From Pelodera strongyloides (Eukaryota; Nematoda; Chromadorea; Rhabditida; Rhabditidae), in contig JAANDG010000060.1 of the NCBI GenBank assembly GCA_036852015.1, forward strand, positions 124,001 through 188,000: a DNA stretch of 64,000 nucleotides, given 5' to 3'. Shown here piece by piece: positions 51,401-59,301 of this stretch. The notes under the pieces are model-generated. The model saw nothing but the letters and a program-made list of their open reading frames with translations. It ran no database searches and was not told the origin of the DNA. The stretch's first letter is position 1; each line of letters begins with the position of its first letter. The position numbers and the translations under genes are program-made.

Positions 51401-54400
51401 GAAACAAAAATAAAACAATAGAATGAAGAAAAGGATACGTTTGAAAAATTCATCAAAAAATTCATTCAAATCAGTTATGCTTTTGAAAATATCGAAAACT
51501 AGTCCCCACTGGAAAAGTCCAAAAAAAAAAACATTCCTGGTGGGGGATTGAACCTTGGTCATCATGACTATAGATGAGAACCCACCCTCTACACTACCGA
51601 ACCGATGATTACCTGCTTCAGGAAGCATGTGATAAGGCACCTTTTTACCTTAAGCACTACGGGTTCCCATTACCATTCCCAGACGACCACAGAAAATTTT
51701 ACATACATGTTTTACCCTTATTCACCATTTTCTTTACCTATGAGGTGCAATTTCCAATCGCTCACCTTACGGTGTTGCCGACCCCTTGTTAAAACGTGGC
51801 AAAGTTGCTGAACTTTGACAAGAGAGGATGGTTTTTGAAGGTAAACAAAAATAGAGGCACGATGAACAGAGAGCGAAAGAGCATCATATGGAAGAATTCG
51901 AGAAAGAAAAGGAAAGAGAGAGAAAAATGGTCCGTCCGCTTTTGCGCTGTGCACGTTCCTCAACTAATAATGATGATGAAATTCGACCTTAGCCAATAGC
52001 CCGGGTCGGTTACTAAATTTATTTATTAGAAGTTATATTATGGAAAATTAATCGATAAACAATCAAATCCATAATAATAAGTTAATGCTTGGGGAGGTGT
52101 GAAAATCAAAACGTGCGCGCGCTCCCAAAACCTATTCTACCATCTTCCCCGTGAGAAACTAGCAGCGATAAGTACCATTAGTGTTTTTCTAAGACACCAA
52201 TTTCGGAAGGTATAGCTTAAAACGTGGCAAAGTTGCCGAACTTTGACAAGAGAGGATGGTTTTTGAAGGTAAACAAAAATAGAGGCACGATGAACAGAGC
52301 GCGAAAGAGCATCGTCTTTGGAGAGAATTCGAGAAAGAGAAGGAGAGAAAGGGAAAAGGAGAAAGTGAAAATCTATTAAATTATTAGCTAATTTCGGATT
52401 TCCTTCATGCTTTAAGAGATCGTTACGTATGTTGAGCGTACAGTTAGAATGTCGACCCGTATTCGTTGTCCTACTGTAAGCAAGTATGTCCCAGTATCAG
52501 TGTCTCCGTATATCTGAGTAGGTTTTTATGGAAATTGTTATCTGCCACGACATTTTTCATATACATTTTTATGATCTACTATTATACAGAGAGAAAGAGC
52601 AAGAACAGGTCTGTAAGTTTTACACTGTGCACGTTCCTAAACTAAAACAGTTAGGTGAAATGGGACCGTAGCCAATGTACCAGATTGGTGAATAAATTTA
52701 TTGATCAATATTTATTACGAATAAAAGATCGATAAATACACAATTGAGTATTGAAATCAATAATTATTGGTTAAGGCAATGCAAAAATCGGGCGCGCCGG
52801 CTTTCGCAAACCACCCTACCACCTACCCGTGTCAATCATATCAGCGTCATCAGCTATTTCGATTAGAATTGTTGCGAAACGGGCGATAGTAAAGTTTACA
52901 AAGTTTATTTACCAGAATATTTCGGACATGTTTATTGTGTGGTGAGAAGGATAATTCGGAATCGGGCGGCCGGGGAAGGGGACCACGGCGAATCGGGCAA
53001 CTTAACCAAATATTTGTTTACCGGCATAAGTAAATTAGCACAAGTTAATGATGTTGCGCGGGATAAATCGGAATCGTGGCACCGGGGCAGGGGACCACGG
53101 CGAATCGGGCTAAATTAACTATGAAGTTTATTTACCAGAATATTTCGGACATGTTTATTGTGTGGTGAGAAGGATAATTCGGAATCGGAGCAGCCGGGGA
53201 AGGGGACCACGGCGAATCGGGCAACTTAACCATGATTTATTTACCGGCAGAATTAGGACAAGTTTAATAGTGTTGCGCGGGATAAATCGGAATCGTGGCA
53301 GCCGGGGAAGGGGACCACGGCGAATCGGGCCAAATTAACTATGAAGTTTATTTACCAGAATATTTCGGACATGTTTATTGTGTGGTGAGAAGGATAATTC
53401 GGAATCGGAGCAGCCGGGGAAGGGGACCACGGCGAATCGGGCAACTTAACCATGATATTTATTTACCGGCATAATTAGGACAAGTTTAATAGTGTTGCGC
53501 GGGATAAATCGGAATCGTGGCGGCGGGGAAGGGGACCAAAGGGCCCATGAGGTTTATTTTCCGGTATAATTAGGACATGTTTAATGGTGTTGCGCGGGAT
53601 AAGTCGGACCGAGAAGGGGACCACGGTGAATCGGCAAATTAACCATGTGGTTTATGTTTATGCACCGGCATATTTGGAACTTTTTTTTAGTGTTGTTGTA
53701 CGTCTTAGATAGGCACCGGACTGTCAGGGCAGACAGGAAAAGCGAGAAACGGGTTTCAGCGTCACATAACGTTTACTGCGAGAATAACTCGTGAACAGAA
53801 GAGTTGGTTAAAGGGACAGGCCCATCAAAGTAAACCTATATTTACGATTTCGTCTTAATTTTTATTAAAAGTGTTTATTACAATATATGCAAACCAAATT
53901 TTATCGACATTCACCCCGGGGAACTTTTTCCGACAAGCGCATCCACAAATGCATACCGTTGCCTGGCCCTTCCTCTCGTTGTCTATCCGCTCAGGTTGTC
54001 TGCTCTCTCGGTTTTTTTCTCTGGCACCTCTTTATTGAGCATACTCTCTCATGCGTAATTTTGTAACTGTGTTATAACATAGGAGAAGTAAAAGAATTAT
54101 TAGGACTAAATTTGTGCAAATACGGTACCCTTATGAGTTGGGCTCGTCGTAAAAAAGTTCCCCGGGGTGAATGTGGATAAAAATTAGTGTGTATTTATTG
54201 TAATAAACGCTGCTAATAAAAAATAACATAAATTCGTAAATATATGTTTATTTGATGGGCCTGCCCTTTAACGCGAGGATCCTGCCCAATGTAACAACCA
54301 CCGAGTTTATACTCCGGCACATTCTCAGTAAATGTTAGCTCAGTAGCAAACAGGGCATGCTTCAACTGTTCTAAGGCTTTGCAACATGAGGCAGAAACCT

Positions 54401-56668
54401 GATAAATAAAGCTATAAGGAAAGAGCGGCCGAAGGCCGCTCCAAGGTGCGAGGAGGAGCGGCCGAAGGCCGCGACGACGAGCACGTGTTGCGCGGGTCGG
54501 AGCGGCCGAAGGCCGCGACGACCCGAGCCCAGGAGCCAGGCGCGATGCGCGCCTGGCGACTGGTTAAATAATTTAAGACATTTCAGCTCTCGTTCGTCCA
54601 CGACAAGCTTTCCGCTTATGCGCTGATCAAGTACTGCTTGGACAGGTTTGTGGATTTGCTCAACTAGATATTTAATTTTTAAAGCGGTGTGTGTGTGGCA
54701 CGTGTTTTTGAGAAGCCCAGGGATGCAAATTGTGCTCCTTCTGGTCCTTGTAAGGGTACATAAATGTGTGTGAACTGTAGCTATGCAATACGCCACGTAA
54801 CGAAGCTGAGTGCCATACCGCTTAGTAAAATGTTATTTAAAATTAAAACGTTGCGATCGTTAATTCTATTGCACCTGGCCATGGGACATAGTTTGTACCC
54901 AAATGTGATACATGAATGTTGTGCTTTAGTTAATGATTGTATTTTACAGGTATTTGGTCGGCTAGTGCATTGGATTTGCTCATTGGCCCTTAATCATATG
55001 ATGTTCCGCAAAGATTTGTGCAATTTTGAGAAGGCTATTCAAATCAAGTCAGTTTTTTTTTGAATATTTTTTGAATTGTTTTATCTCGATCGAGTTTGAC
55101 TTGTTGACTGGACTGTTACTGTTATGCAAGGTTGATTTAGGATTAAGTATTTTCTAAAGACTAAAGGTCTGAAACTATGTTCTGAAACCCATATAAGTGG
55201 TAAAGATTAGGGAATGTAAGTCTTTCGTTTTTAGGCACAATGTCACGGAAATTCAGTCTTGGTTGTCGAAAAAGGGTTTCGAAGCCCATAGGAACGAACT
55301 GGAGCCTCTGGTACAGGTATGGTAGTTTTACTGTAATGGTTGTGCTTTTTACTACGGCACTTTTATCAGCTGCTCAAAATCAGAGAATGAGTACATGCAG
55401 AATTAAACAAAAGAAACAACAAATGTCGACCAATACCAATAGCTAACAATAGATAGTAAGATCAGAAGCTTTATAAACCATGTATACTAACAACGCACCA
55501 GATGTTGCTGGGGATAGACTCATAACCAGCCTACTGATCGAGGATAAGAGAAGAGAGATTTCAGTTTACCGTCTATGGCTCGTTTTTAGGCCTGTCCACT
55601 AAACTATGGCTTCAATGTTTTAAATTTTTAAAGCGATTGTTACGTGGTTCACATAACTATGGCTCGTCTTTAGGCATGTCACTTGCTACAGTCACGCAAG
55701 GATATGGGCAATGTGGAAACGTTGTGTGGAGAGATGACATCGCAGTTGAAACCAAAACAGGTAGGAGATCAGATCAGGTTTTCTGAACTGTAGTCGTGGC
55801 ACGAACGCTGGGAGCATACTCCCATCCTCCAGAGAGAGGTGAGAGAATGAAGGGGTCGAAAGATGATGTGTGTGTAACGTAAGATATTGTATTTACTTAG
55901 GATACTTGAATACGTGTCAGTGTAACTGCAAACTATTTTGATACTGTCACGTTAACAGTTTAACATAAACACCTGGTTACAAATTATCAGCGTTACGACT
56001 TTGCAGGTGATTGCAATCCTACAACACTACACACCTTCGGATGGGTTCGAGGAGCTGGGCGTTGATGAAGAGGTTATCGACCGGGTGACTGATATACTCA
56101 ACGAAAGGGACAATGATTCGGTATGCTTTAGAGAGATTATTGATTTGAGTGCTTTACTTAGAGTTTGGTAGAAATTTCATGTCGGAAGTGAAGTGTGTGT
56201 GTGTGTGGTGGTGTGTGTGTGTGTGTGTGGTGTGTGTGTGTGTGGTGTGTGTGTATGTCCGCGTGCGTGCATGTGGGATAGGGTACGTACGTGAGGTTTT
56301 GTATGCATATGTGAGTGCGCGTTGTATCCGTAATCATAGCTCCGTAGTGTTTAATTAATCAGAGAAAGGTAGAATCTTGAGCTTATTACGACTCCCGGTA
56401 TGACAGATTGAACAGATGTAAGCCATATCTTTATGTCAACGTTTCACCTTTCGGCATCATTCAGGACAAAGGAATAAATACCTCAAACTTGGGAATTAAA
56501 CCGTGTCTAATAATTAGTGTATTCTATTCTTTGCAGGATACGCTCATCCGCCTGGGCACCTATCTCCCTCCCTTTGACACCACTCCTTTTGTGTATTCTG
56601 AAATGCCACTGGAAAGCCTATCACTACCCTCAACGCTTCATTTGCAACATGTTTGTAAACTCGTTTAA
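24547..56668 (+). CDS. hum-2: Class V unconventional myosin heavy chain (HUM-2 / MYO5 type)
   Basis: Fifty-eight coding exons give about 1803 residues, the usual length of class V myosins. The order is SH3-like N-terminus, motor (to about 769), six IQ motifs (770-911), interrupted coiled coil (912-1348), then linker and globular DIL-type tail to the C-terminus HLQHVCKLV. Six IQs plus this tail define class V, which walks processively on actin carrying vesicles, organelles or RNPs. All introns are in phase except at exon 53, where one base is missing (see finding). Mean exon length is 93 nt. The two largest introns (41365-46286 and 50107-54586) flank part of the tail and are full of repeats. 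Exon coordinates are in the four domain entries. The symbol follows the class V gene of C. elegans, assuming this is a nematode. Confidence 0.95.
26941..27023. repeat. Perfect 30-bp stem hairpin in myosin intron 7
   Basis: Arms 26941-26970 and 26994-27023 are exact reverse complements over 30 bp (CAGATGACAAATTGCTCGAC and onward), with a 23-nt loop. It is more GC-rich than its surroundings and has no TTAA ends. It may be a small foldback or a hairpin RNA. Confidence 0.85.
29052..29063 (+). repeat. Poly-G tract (G12) in myosin intron 14
   Basis: Twelve uninterrupted guanines in an AT-rich intron; a likely G-quadruplex former. Confidence 0.95.
33023..34750 (+). other. hum-2: Myosin V neck: six IQ motifs, exons 27-31
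   Basis: Exons: 33023-33110, 33633-33718, 34219-34318, 34481-34576, 34697-34750. The motifs are [74 protein letters not shown] and [15 protein letters not shown]. Each would bind calmodulin or a light chain and together make a long lever arm. Several motifs straddle introns. Confidence 0.95.
33841..34173. mobile_element. Foldback element in myosin intron 28
   Basis: AAATGATAGAGTATTTAACT at the left is inverted as GTTAAATACTCTATCATTTT at the right. Inner arms also pair (CAGGGACAAATTTGAATT with AATTCAAATTTGTCCCTG). About 333 bp with no coding capacity. Confidence 0.75.
39376..39471. repeat. (GA)n microsatellite next to myosin exon 40
   Basis: About 41 GA units plus a short GATAGAGAG tail, ending 24 nt before the exon that begins at 39495. 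Confidence 0.95.
39817..40002. mobile_element. TTAA-type MITE (AAGCGAAATA family) in a myosin intron
   Basis: The left end TTAAAGCGAAATACTGGCC and the right arm GATGCGTTTCAAAAACCGG match the family. The right TTAA is decayed. A partial second element (AGCGGTATGACACG...) lies just upstream from about 39650. Confidence 0.65.
41803..41943. mobile_element. Small foldback element
   Basis: CAGAGGCCACATTCACCACT at the left is matched by TTGGTGAATATGGCCTCTG at the right, with inner CAATTCCCC / GGGAATTG pairing. Confidence 0.65.
42240..42320 (-). mobile_element. Possible truncated tRNA-derived SINE head
   Basis: On the minus strand TGGCGCAGTGG fits the Pol III A-box consensus. A degenerate B-box-like ATATCGAATAGC follows about 25 nt later. 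No tail or body is clear, so this is weak. Confidence 0.25.
42541..42629. repeat. (CT)n microsatellite
   Basis: Pyrimidine tract of CTCTCT and CCCTCT units. Confidence 0.95.
42924..43078. mobile_element. Diverged TTAA-type MITE
   Basis: TTAAAGCGGTATGACTTCGG at the left; AACCGGATGTTATATCGCTT at the right. The interior shares TCTAATTATGTTCATTTGCAT with the family. Confidence 0.6.
44281..44333. repeat. (CT)n microsatellite
   Basis: Interrupted CTCTCT tract. Confidence 0.9.
44551..44646. repeat. (CT)n microsatellite
   Basis: Interrupted CTCTCT/CCCTCT tract. Minus-strand Arg/Glu-rich frames here are repeat by-products. Confidence 0.95.
45783..45875 (+). CDS. hum-2: Alternative first exon for a tail-only myosin V isoform (predicted)
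   Basis: ATG at 45783 opens a 31-codon frame, [20 protein letters not shown] followed by an Asp run and VPTYSQ. It ends at a GTTTGA donor in phase 0, matching exon 45 (46287), which continues [12 protein letters not shown]. An in-frame TGA at 45750-45752 closes the frame upstream. It cannot be an internal exon in this frame: the nearest acceptor (CGGCAG before ATTACT) enters in phase 1, while exon 44 ends in phase 0. The product would be about 486 residues, linker plus globular tail with no motor. The frame, donor and acidic coding look are seen; the promoter and isoform are inferred. Confidence 0.5.
46182..46255. mobile_element. Truncated TTAA-type MITE
   Basis: Starts TTAAAGCGAAATAC and keeps GCTTATGCAAATAAACATAAA of the family interior; the right half is missing. 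It ends just before myosin exon 45. Confidence 0.6.
47756..47886. mobile_element. Short TTAA-type MITE
   Basis: TTAAAGCGATATAACTGCCGG at the left, CGTTTCAAAAACCGTCTG at the right, about 131 bp; an internally deleted family member. Confidence 0.6.
49563..49733. mobile_element. TTAA-ended MITE (AAGCGAAATA family) in myosin intron 51
   Basis: TTAAAGCGCATATGCAGGCC at the left and GGCCGGTTTCGCTTTAA at the right, with family interior. TTAA at both borders. It begins 11 nt downstream of an exon. Confidence 0.75.
50802..51788. mobile_element. 987-bp terminal-inverted-repeat element with TTA target duplication
   Basis: The ends CAAGGGGTCGGCAACACCGT and ACGGTGTTGCCGACCCCTTG are exact inverses, and arms pair for about 330 bp. 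TTA flanks both sides (50799-50801 and 51789-51791). The neighbouring tandem copy has the uninterrupted site TATAGCTTAAAACGTGGC near 52211. A 3-bp TTA duplication is typical of PIF/Harbinger-type elements. No transposase is encoded. Confidence 0.85.
50989..51058 (+). mobile_element. tRNA-like segment within the TIR element arm
   Basis: A-box match TAGTGTAGAGG (50996-51006) and B-box match GGTTCAATCCC (51038-51048) have tRNA-like spacing, but the acceptor and T stems do not pair. The same segment lies inverted in the other arm (about 51543-51612). It is not a functional tRNA. Confidence 0.5.
52891..53660 (+). repeat. Higher-order minisatellite, alternating A and B units of ~110 bp
   Basis: A units contain GTTTATTTACCAGAATATTT and GTGTGGTGAGAAGGATAATT. 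B units contain GTTGCGCGGGATAAATCGGAA. Both end in GGGGACCACGGCGAATCGGG. A starts near 52903, 53126 and 53346, so the AB period is about 220-223 bp. The last units (from about 53520) are truncated and diverged. Confidence 0.9.
53808..54271. mobile_element. Long foldback MITE, TTAAAGGGA family (copy 2)
   Basis: TTAAAGGGACAGGCCCATC at the left is matched by GATGGGCCTGCCCTTTAA at the right. The inner arms pair at AACTTTTTCC / CCCCGGGGTGAATG. It is 464 bp, almost the same size as the element at 13224-13690, and has TTAA at both ends. Confidence 0.8.
54420..54562. mobile_element. GC-rich palindromic repeats with a Helitron-like 3' end
   Basis: Three copies of GCGGCCGAAGGCCGC within about 100 bp, then a hairpin GCCAGGCGCG-AT-GCGCGCCTGGC followed by GACTGG and T. 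A short hairpin just before CTRR-T is the Helitron 3' signature. The terminal GCGCGCCTGGCGACTGGT recurs at about 43612 and, with one change, at about 11313. No 5' end or Rep/helicase was seen. Confidence 0.4.
55799..55862. mobile_element. Solo arm of the inverted-repeat element seen at 8344
   Basis: GCACGAACGCTGGGAGCATA and onward is the reverse complement of the right arm at about 8448-8474. It lies in a myosin tail intron. Confidence 0.5.
56188..56262. repeat. (GT)n microsatellite
   Basis: GTGTGT runs broken by GG steps, in a myosin tail intron. The Val/Cys-rich frame over it is a by-product. Confidence 0.95.
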
Positions 56669-56880
56669 GTCTTGTTAAAGCGGTGTGGCATGCGGGTTTG
56701 GAGTTCCATTTTGTGCCCTTCCTACATAGGCCTTCAGTGTTAATGGAAATTTTCGTCAAACTAGTCCCATTTCTGACCTTTATTTTTCTCGCGTCCTGTG
56801 TAAAATTGCACAGTCTCGTGGAGCCTAGGGACCAACTTATACGGGCTGATGTTTAATTTAATATATGTGAATTTTAAACT

Positions 56881-57060
56881 TTACAGCGAAATACCGGCCG
56901 GTCTGTGAAACACATCGAGCACACCAGCATTCTTATGCAGCTCATGCAAATGAAAATAAATTAGAATAAAAAATCGAGCTAAATTCGAGCACCTTTGGCA
57001 TAAAACGTACGAATTCAGTTGTCCACGATGCGTTTCAAAAACCGGCTGATATTCCTTTAA
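56881..57060. mobile_element. TTAA-type MITE (AAGCGAAATA family) in the myosin 3' flank
   Basis: Left ACAGCGAAATACCGGCCGG; right CGTTTCAAAAACCGGC ending CCTTTAA. A full family interior is present. Confidence 0.75.
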
Positions 57061-57768
57061 ACGCCCAAATTTCGTCTTACGGGTATAAAATTCCAGTTTT
57101 TGCTGGTTGTTCCCATTCCTTGTTGTGATTATATTCTTTTTTGATATTTTTTAAAAAATTTAAAAAGTTGTAAATATAACAATTAATACTACTCTATCGT
57201 TGCCATTCGTGGCCTTTAACAATGTGTGCTAGAGCGCTTTGTATCTCTTCACTTAATATTGTGCACAAGTGTTTGTTAGTTAGTCTTCTTTGCTTTTTGA
57301 ATGGTCTTATTAAAATTGAAACAGTCATGATCTAATTATTTTCAGTGATTTAGAGGAGTGTGCGTATTATGACAGCAAAATATTATAAGTCCTTTTTAGT
57401 TTTCACTTGGTTCTGTCTACTTTTTCATTCAGCTTTATTGATACCGTACACCATGATGTAATATAGGGGTTCTGTATTTTTTTTTGCTCTGGAAAATAAT
57501 ACGCAACTGATTAGCGTGTATGTAGAGGGGAAATATAAGTTACATCGCATATTAAGTGATTAATGTTATACAATGACTGATGTAATGAATTTTATTTCTG
57601 CATGCCTCATATTATACTTTTATTAAGTTGAGCTTTTGTGCTGCCTTTTTAGTGTTGTGAATGTGTTTGACGATTCGGTGCCTTTGATTATTATTATTTT
57701 CAATCTTATATTTGCCTTTATCCTACTGTATAATGCTTGTACCCTTAATTTATTGATTGTTTCCATTG

Positions 57769-57774
57769 AATAAA
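57769..57774 (+). terminator. Candidate polyadenylation signal of the myosin V gene
   Basis: AATAAA about 1.1 kb after the stop codon. Nearer AATAAA hexamers fall inside the MITE at 56881-57060 and could be used instead. Confidence 0.25.
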
Positions 57775-58499
57775 TTTGATCTAAATAATGTGTCTCTTTC
57801 GAGTTGGAAAATTAACTGTGGGGTAGGAAAATCAGTAGGAAAATCAAAAGAAAGGCAGCAAAATTCAGTTCACTTCAAGATACACTTTTTTTACATTTTT
57901 ATTGTCAGACAGCGATGGTGTCATTTTTTGACAAAAATGATGTAATTCAATGTAAAAAGATAAAGAGTGAGTAAAGCTTTAAAAACTTTTGGTTGGTAGT
58001 TTTCCTCTTTTCACAGTTTGGCAAAAAAATAAAACTATTATAACGCGGCGAACTCTGCCGACTGTAATGATTGACGAACTTACCACTTATCAGTAATAAC
58101 CTTACTTTACGACTTTTACTTAAACGGAGCAAGTCTTGAGCATAGCCAAACCATTTAGACTTAGAACGAATCAAGTTTCCGAGAATTGCGGAAAATTTGA
58201 GCAATTACCGTAACCTTATTACTTTCTATTACGAATGCATACAAAAAGTACACAAAAGCGAACCAGGGTCATTAAAATTAAAGGAGGATGCTCGTGAGCC
58301 TCCTCCTTTAACTGGGTTACTTGATTACAGATTTTGGAATAAATGGCGCAATAAATATGTATATATGAAAACAAACAATTGATAGATCAAATGTGTATGA
58401 CAAAATATCTTTTAGATAAAGGAAGAGTTTACTTTTTTGTTTGTGTGAACATAACGAAACCTGTTCATAAAGAAAATTTTCTATTGGCATAGAGCGTAA

Positions 58500-58592
58500 A
58501 AATCTTTGCCGCTGGCGAGTTCGAACCCACAGCAGCGCGCAACCTCTCGATTCACATCCAACGCTCTACCTGTTGAACTATTCTAGCTTATC
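58500..58592 (-). mobile_element. tRNA-like remnant (tRNA pseudogene or SINE head)
   Basis: On the minus strand: a D-arm-like TAGTTCAACAGGTAGAGC, then GGTTCGAACTC (58517-58527 on plus) as B box. The D stem pairs, but the acceptor and anticodon stems do not, and a T-stem mismatch is present, so it is not a working tRNA. Confidence 0.45.
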
Positions 58593-58762
58593 ACAAGGAT
58601 AATCCTCTGCCCAACATACATCACCTTCAATGGCAAATTGCATGGTAGCATTAGTCGAGTGGAGATCCAACTGATTATTATACGTTTCCACAATCAGAGA
58701 CGCGTGAATGTGTGGGAGGAGAAAAGCCGAGAGTCAACTTTTTACATTGTAGCAATTCTTTT

Positions 58763-58933
58763 TTAAAGCGAAATGCTAGCCCCTTTGGAAATTTGCATAT
58801 GATAAGCACAACCTATGTATCCTATGCTAATTTTGCGCGATCGTCCACGGCAATCGCGCAAAATTAACATAGGATACATAGGATTTTGCTTATCATATGC
58901 AAATTTTCCAAAGAGGCTGGCATTTCGCTTTAA
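58763..58933. mobile_element. 171-bp foldback MITE (copy 2)
   Basis: Same ends, length and central CGATCGTCCACGGCAATCG as the copy at 17859-18029, with a few substitutions. TTAA at both borders. Confidence 0.85.
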
Positions 58934-59036
58934 AATAGGGAAACAATCGCGAAGGCCGATTCCTCCAGTCGGAGGAGAGCCCGTAGGGCTCTTCGAACGG
59001 CTGGTACCAATATCCAAATAATCTTGAAGGAGCCGA

Positions 59037-59301
59037 TCACCAAATGATTATATCAAAATCCAGGTCCTCCCGGTTCTTATACACAAACTCGTCTTGGTCT
59101 GCCTCATCTGTGTTGAGGTGAGGTGCACATTCTGCACCTCTCATGGTCGTGCCAACTCGGTCCAGAACCGAGCCAGCACCGATCTCTTCCTCGGACTCCG
59201 GGGTCCGGTCCGATCCCCCCCTGACCTGTGGGTCCGCGAGGGAGGACATCTCCAGGGGAGATCCCGACCTCAGGAAAACTCCCCCGAGGTCTGCTGTTCA
59301 C
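59037..59301 (-). pseudogene. GC-rich open frames, possible decayed gene or transposon fragment
   Basis: The minus strand has a 70-residue frame, MSSLADPQVRGGSD... ending NREDLDFDIIIW, with coding-like acidic and hydrophilic composition. A second frame overlaps it. The GC content contrasts sharply with the AT-rich flanks. No splice partner or family is recognised. It could be a single exon, a retroelement relic, or chance openness due to GC. Confidence 0.25.

Larger units (their letters stand above)
50513..52870 (+). repeat. Tandem array of a ~430-bp unit (three copies)
   Basis: Copy 1 starts at 50513 (TCCGTCCGCTTTGAGCTGTG), is interrupted by the TIR element and resumes at 51792. Copy 2 starts at 51931 with almost the same sequence and runs to about 52340. 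A diverged copy 3 starts near 52609 (CACTGTGCACGTTCCTAAAC). Copies 1 and 2 share blocks such as AGTTATATTATGGAAAATTA and GAGAAACTAGCAGCGATAAG. Confidence 0.8.
50107..54586 (+). other. Myosin V intron 52 (4.5 kb), nested repeats
   Basis: From left to right: tandem ~430-bp unit with an inserted TIR element, a second unit, a diverged third unit, a higher-order minisatellite, a long TTAAAGGGA foldback and a GC-rich palindromic Helitron-like end 24 bp before exon 53. No exon was recognised inside. Confidence 0.7.
46287..56668 (+). other. hum-2: Myosin V globular cargo-binding tail, exons 45-58
   Basis: Exons: 46287-46364, 46640-46730, 46991-47101, 48289-48358, 48547-48628, 49031-49123, 49399-49552, 49991-50106, 54587-54645, 54950-55047, 55235-55316, 55674-55760, 56007-56120, 56537-56668. 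Conserved tail landmarks: [60 protein letters not shown] with KDLC, EIQSWL, LVQACHLLQ, and [16 protein letters not shown]. This all-helical DIL-type domain binds cargo adaptors and folds back to inhibit the motor. Exon 53 carries the one-base frame break near 54625. The linker exon at 46991-47101 is Pro/Asp-rich and poorly conserved. Confidence 0.9.

Noticed and set aside
52891..53660. CRISPR-like array
   Set aside because: The units are ~110 bp, similar throughout and tandem, with no short repeats and unique spacers, in a eukaryotic intron.
54587..55047. Explaining exons 53-54 by an alternative donor (TTT|GTGGAT) or by AG|G phase
   Set aside because: AG|G gives an immediate TAG. The GTGGAT donor keeps an open frame but loses the conserved DQVLLGQ block before VFGRL, so a missing base is the better explanation.
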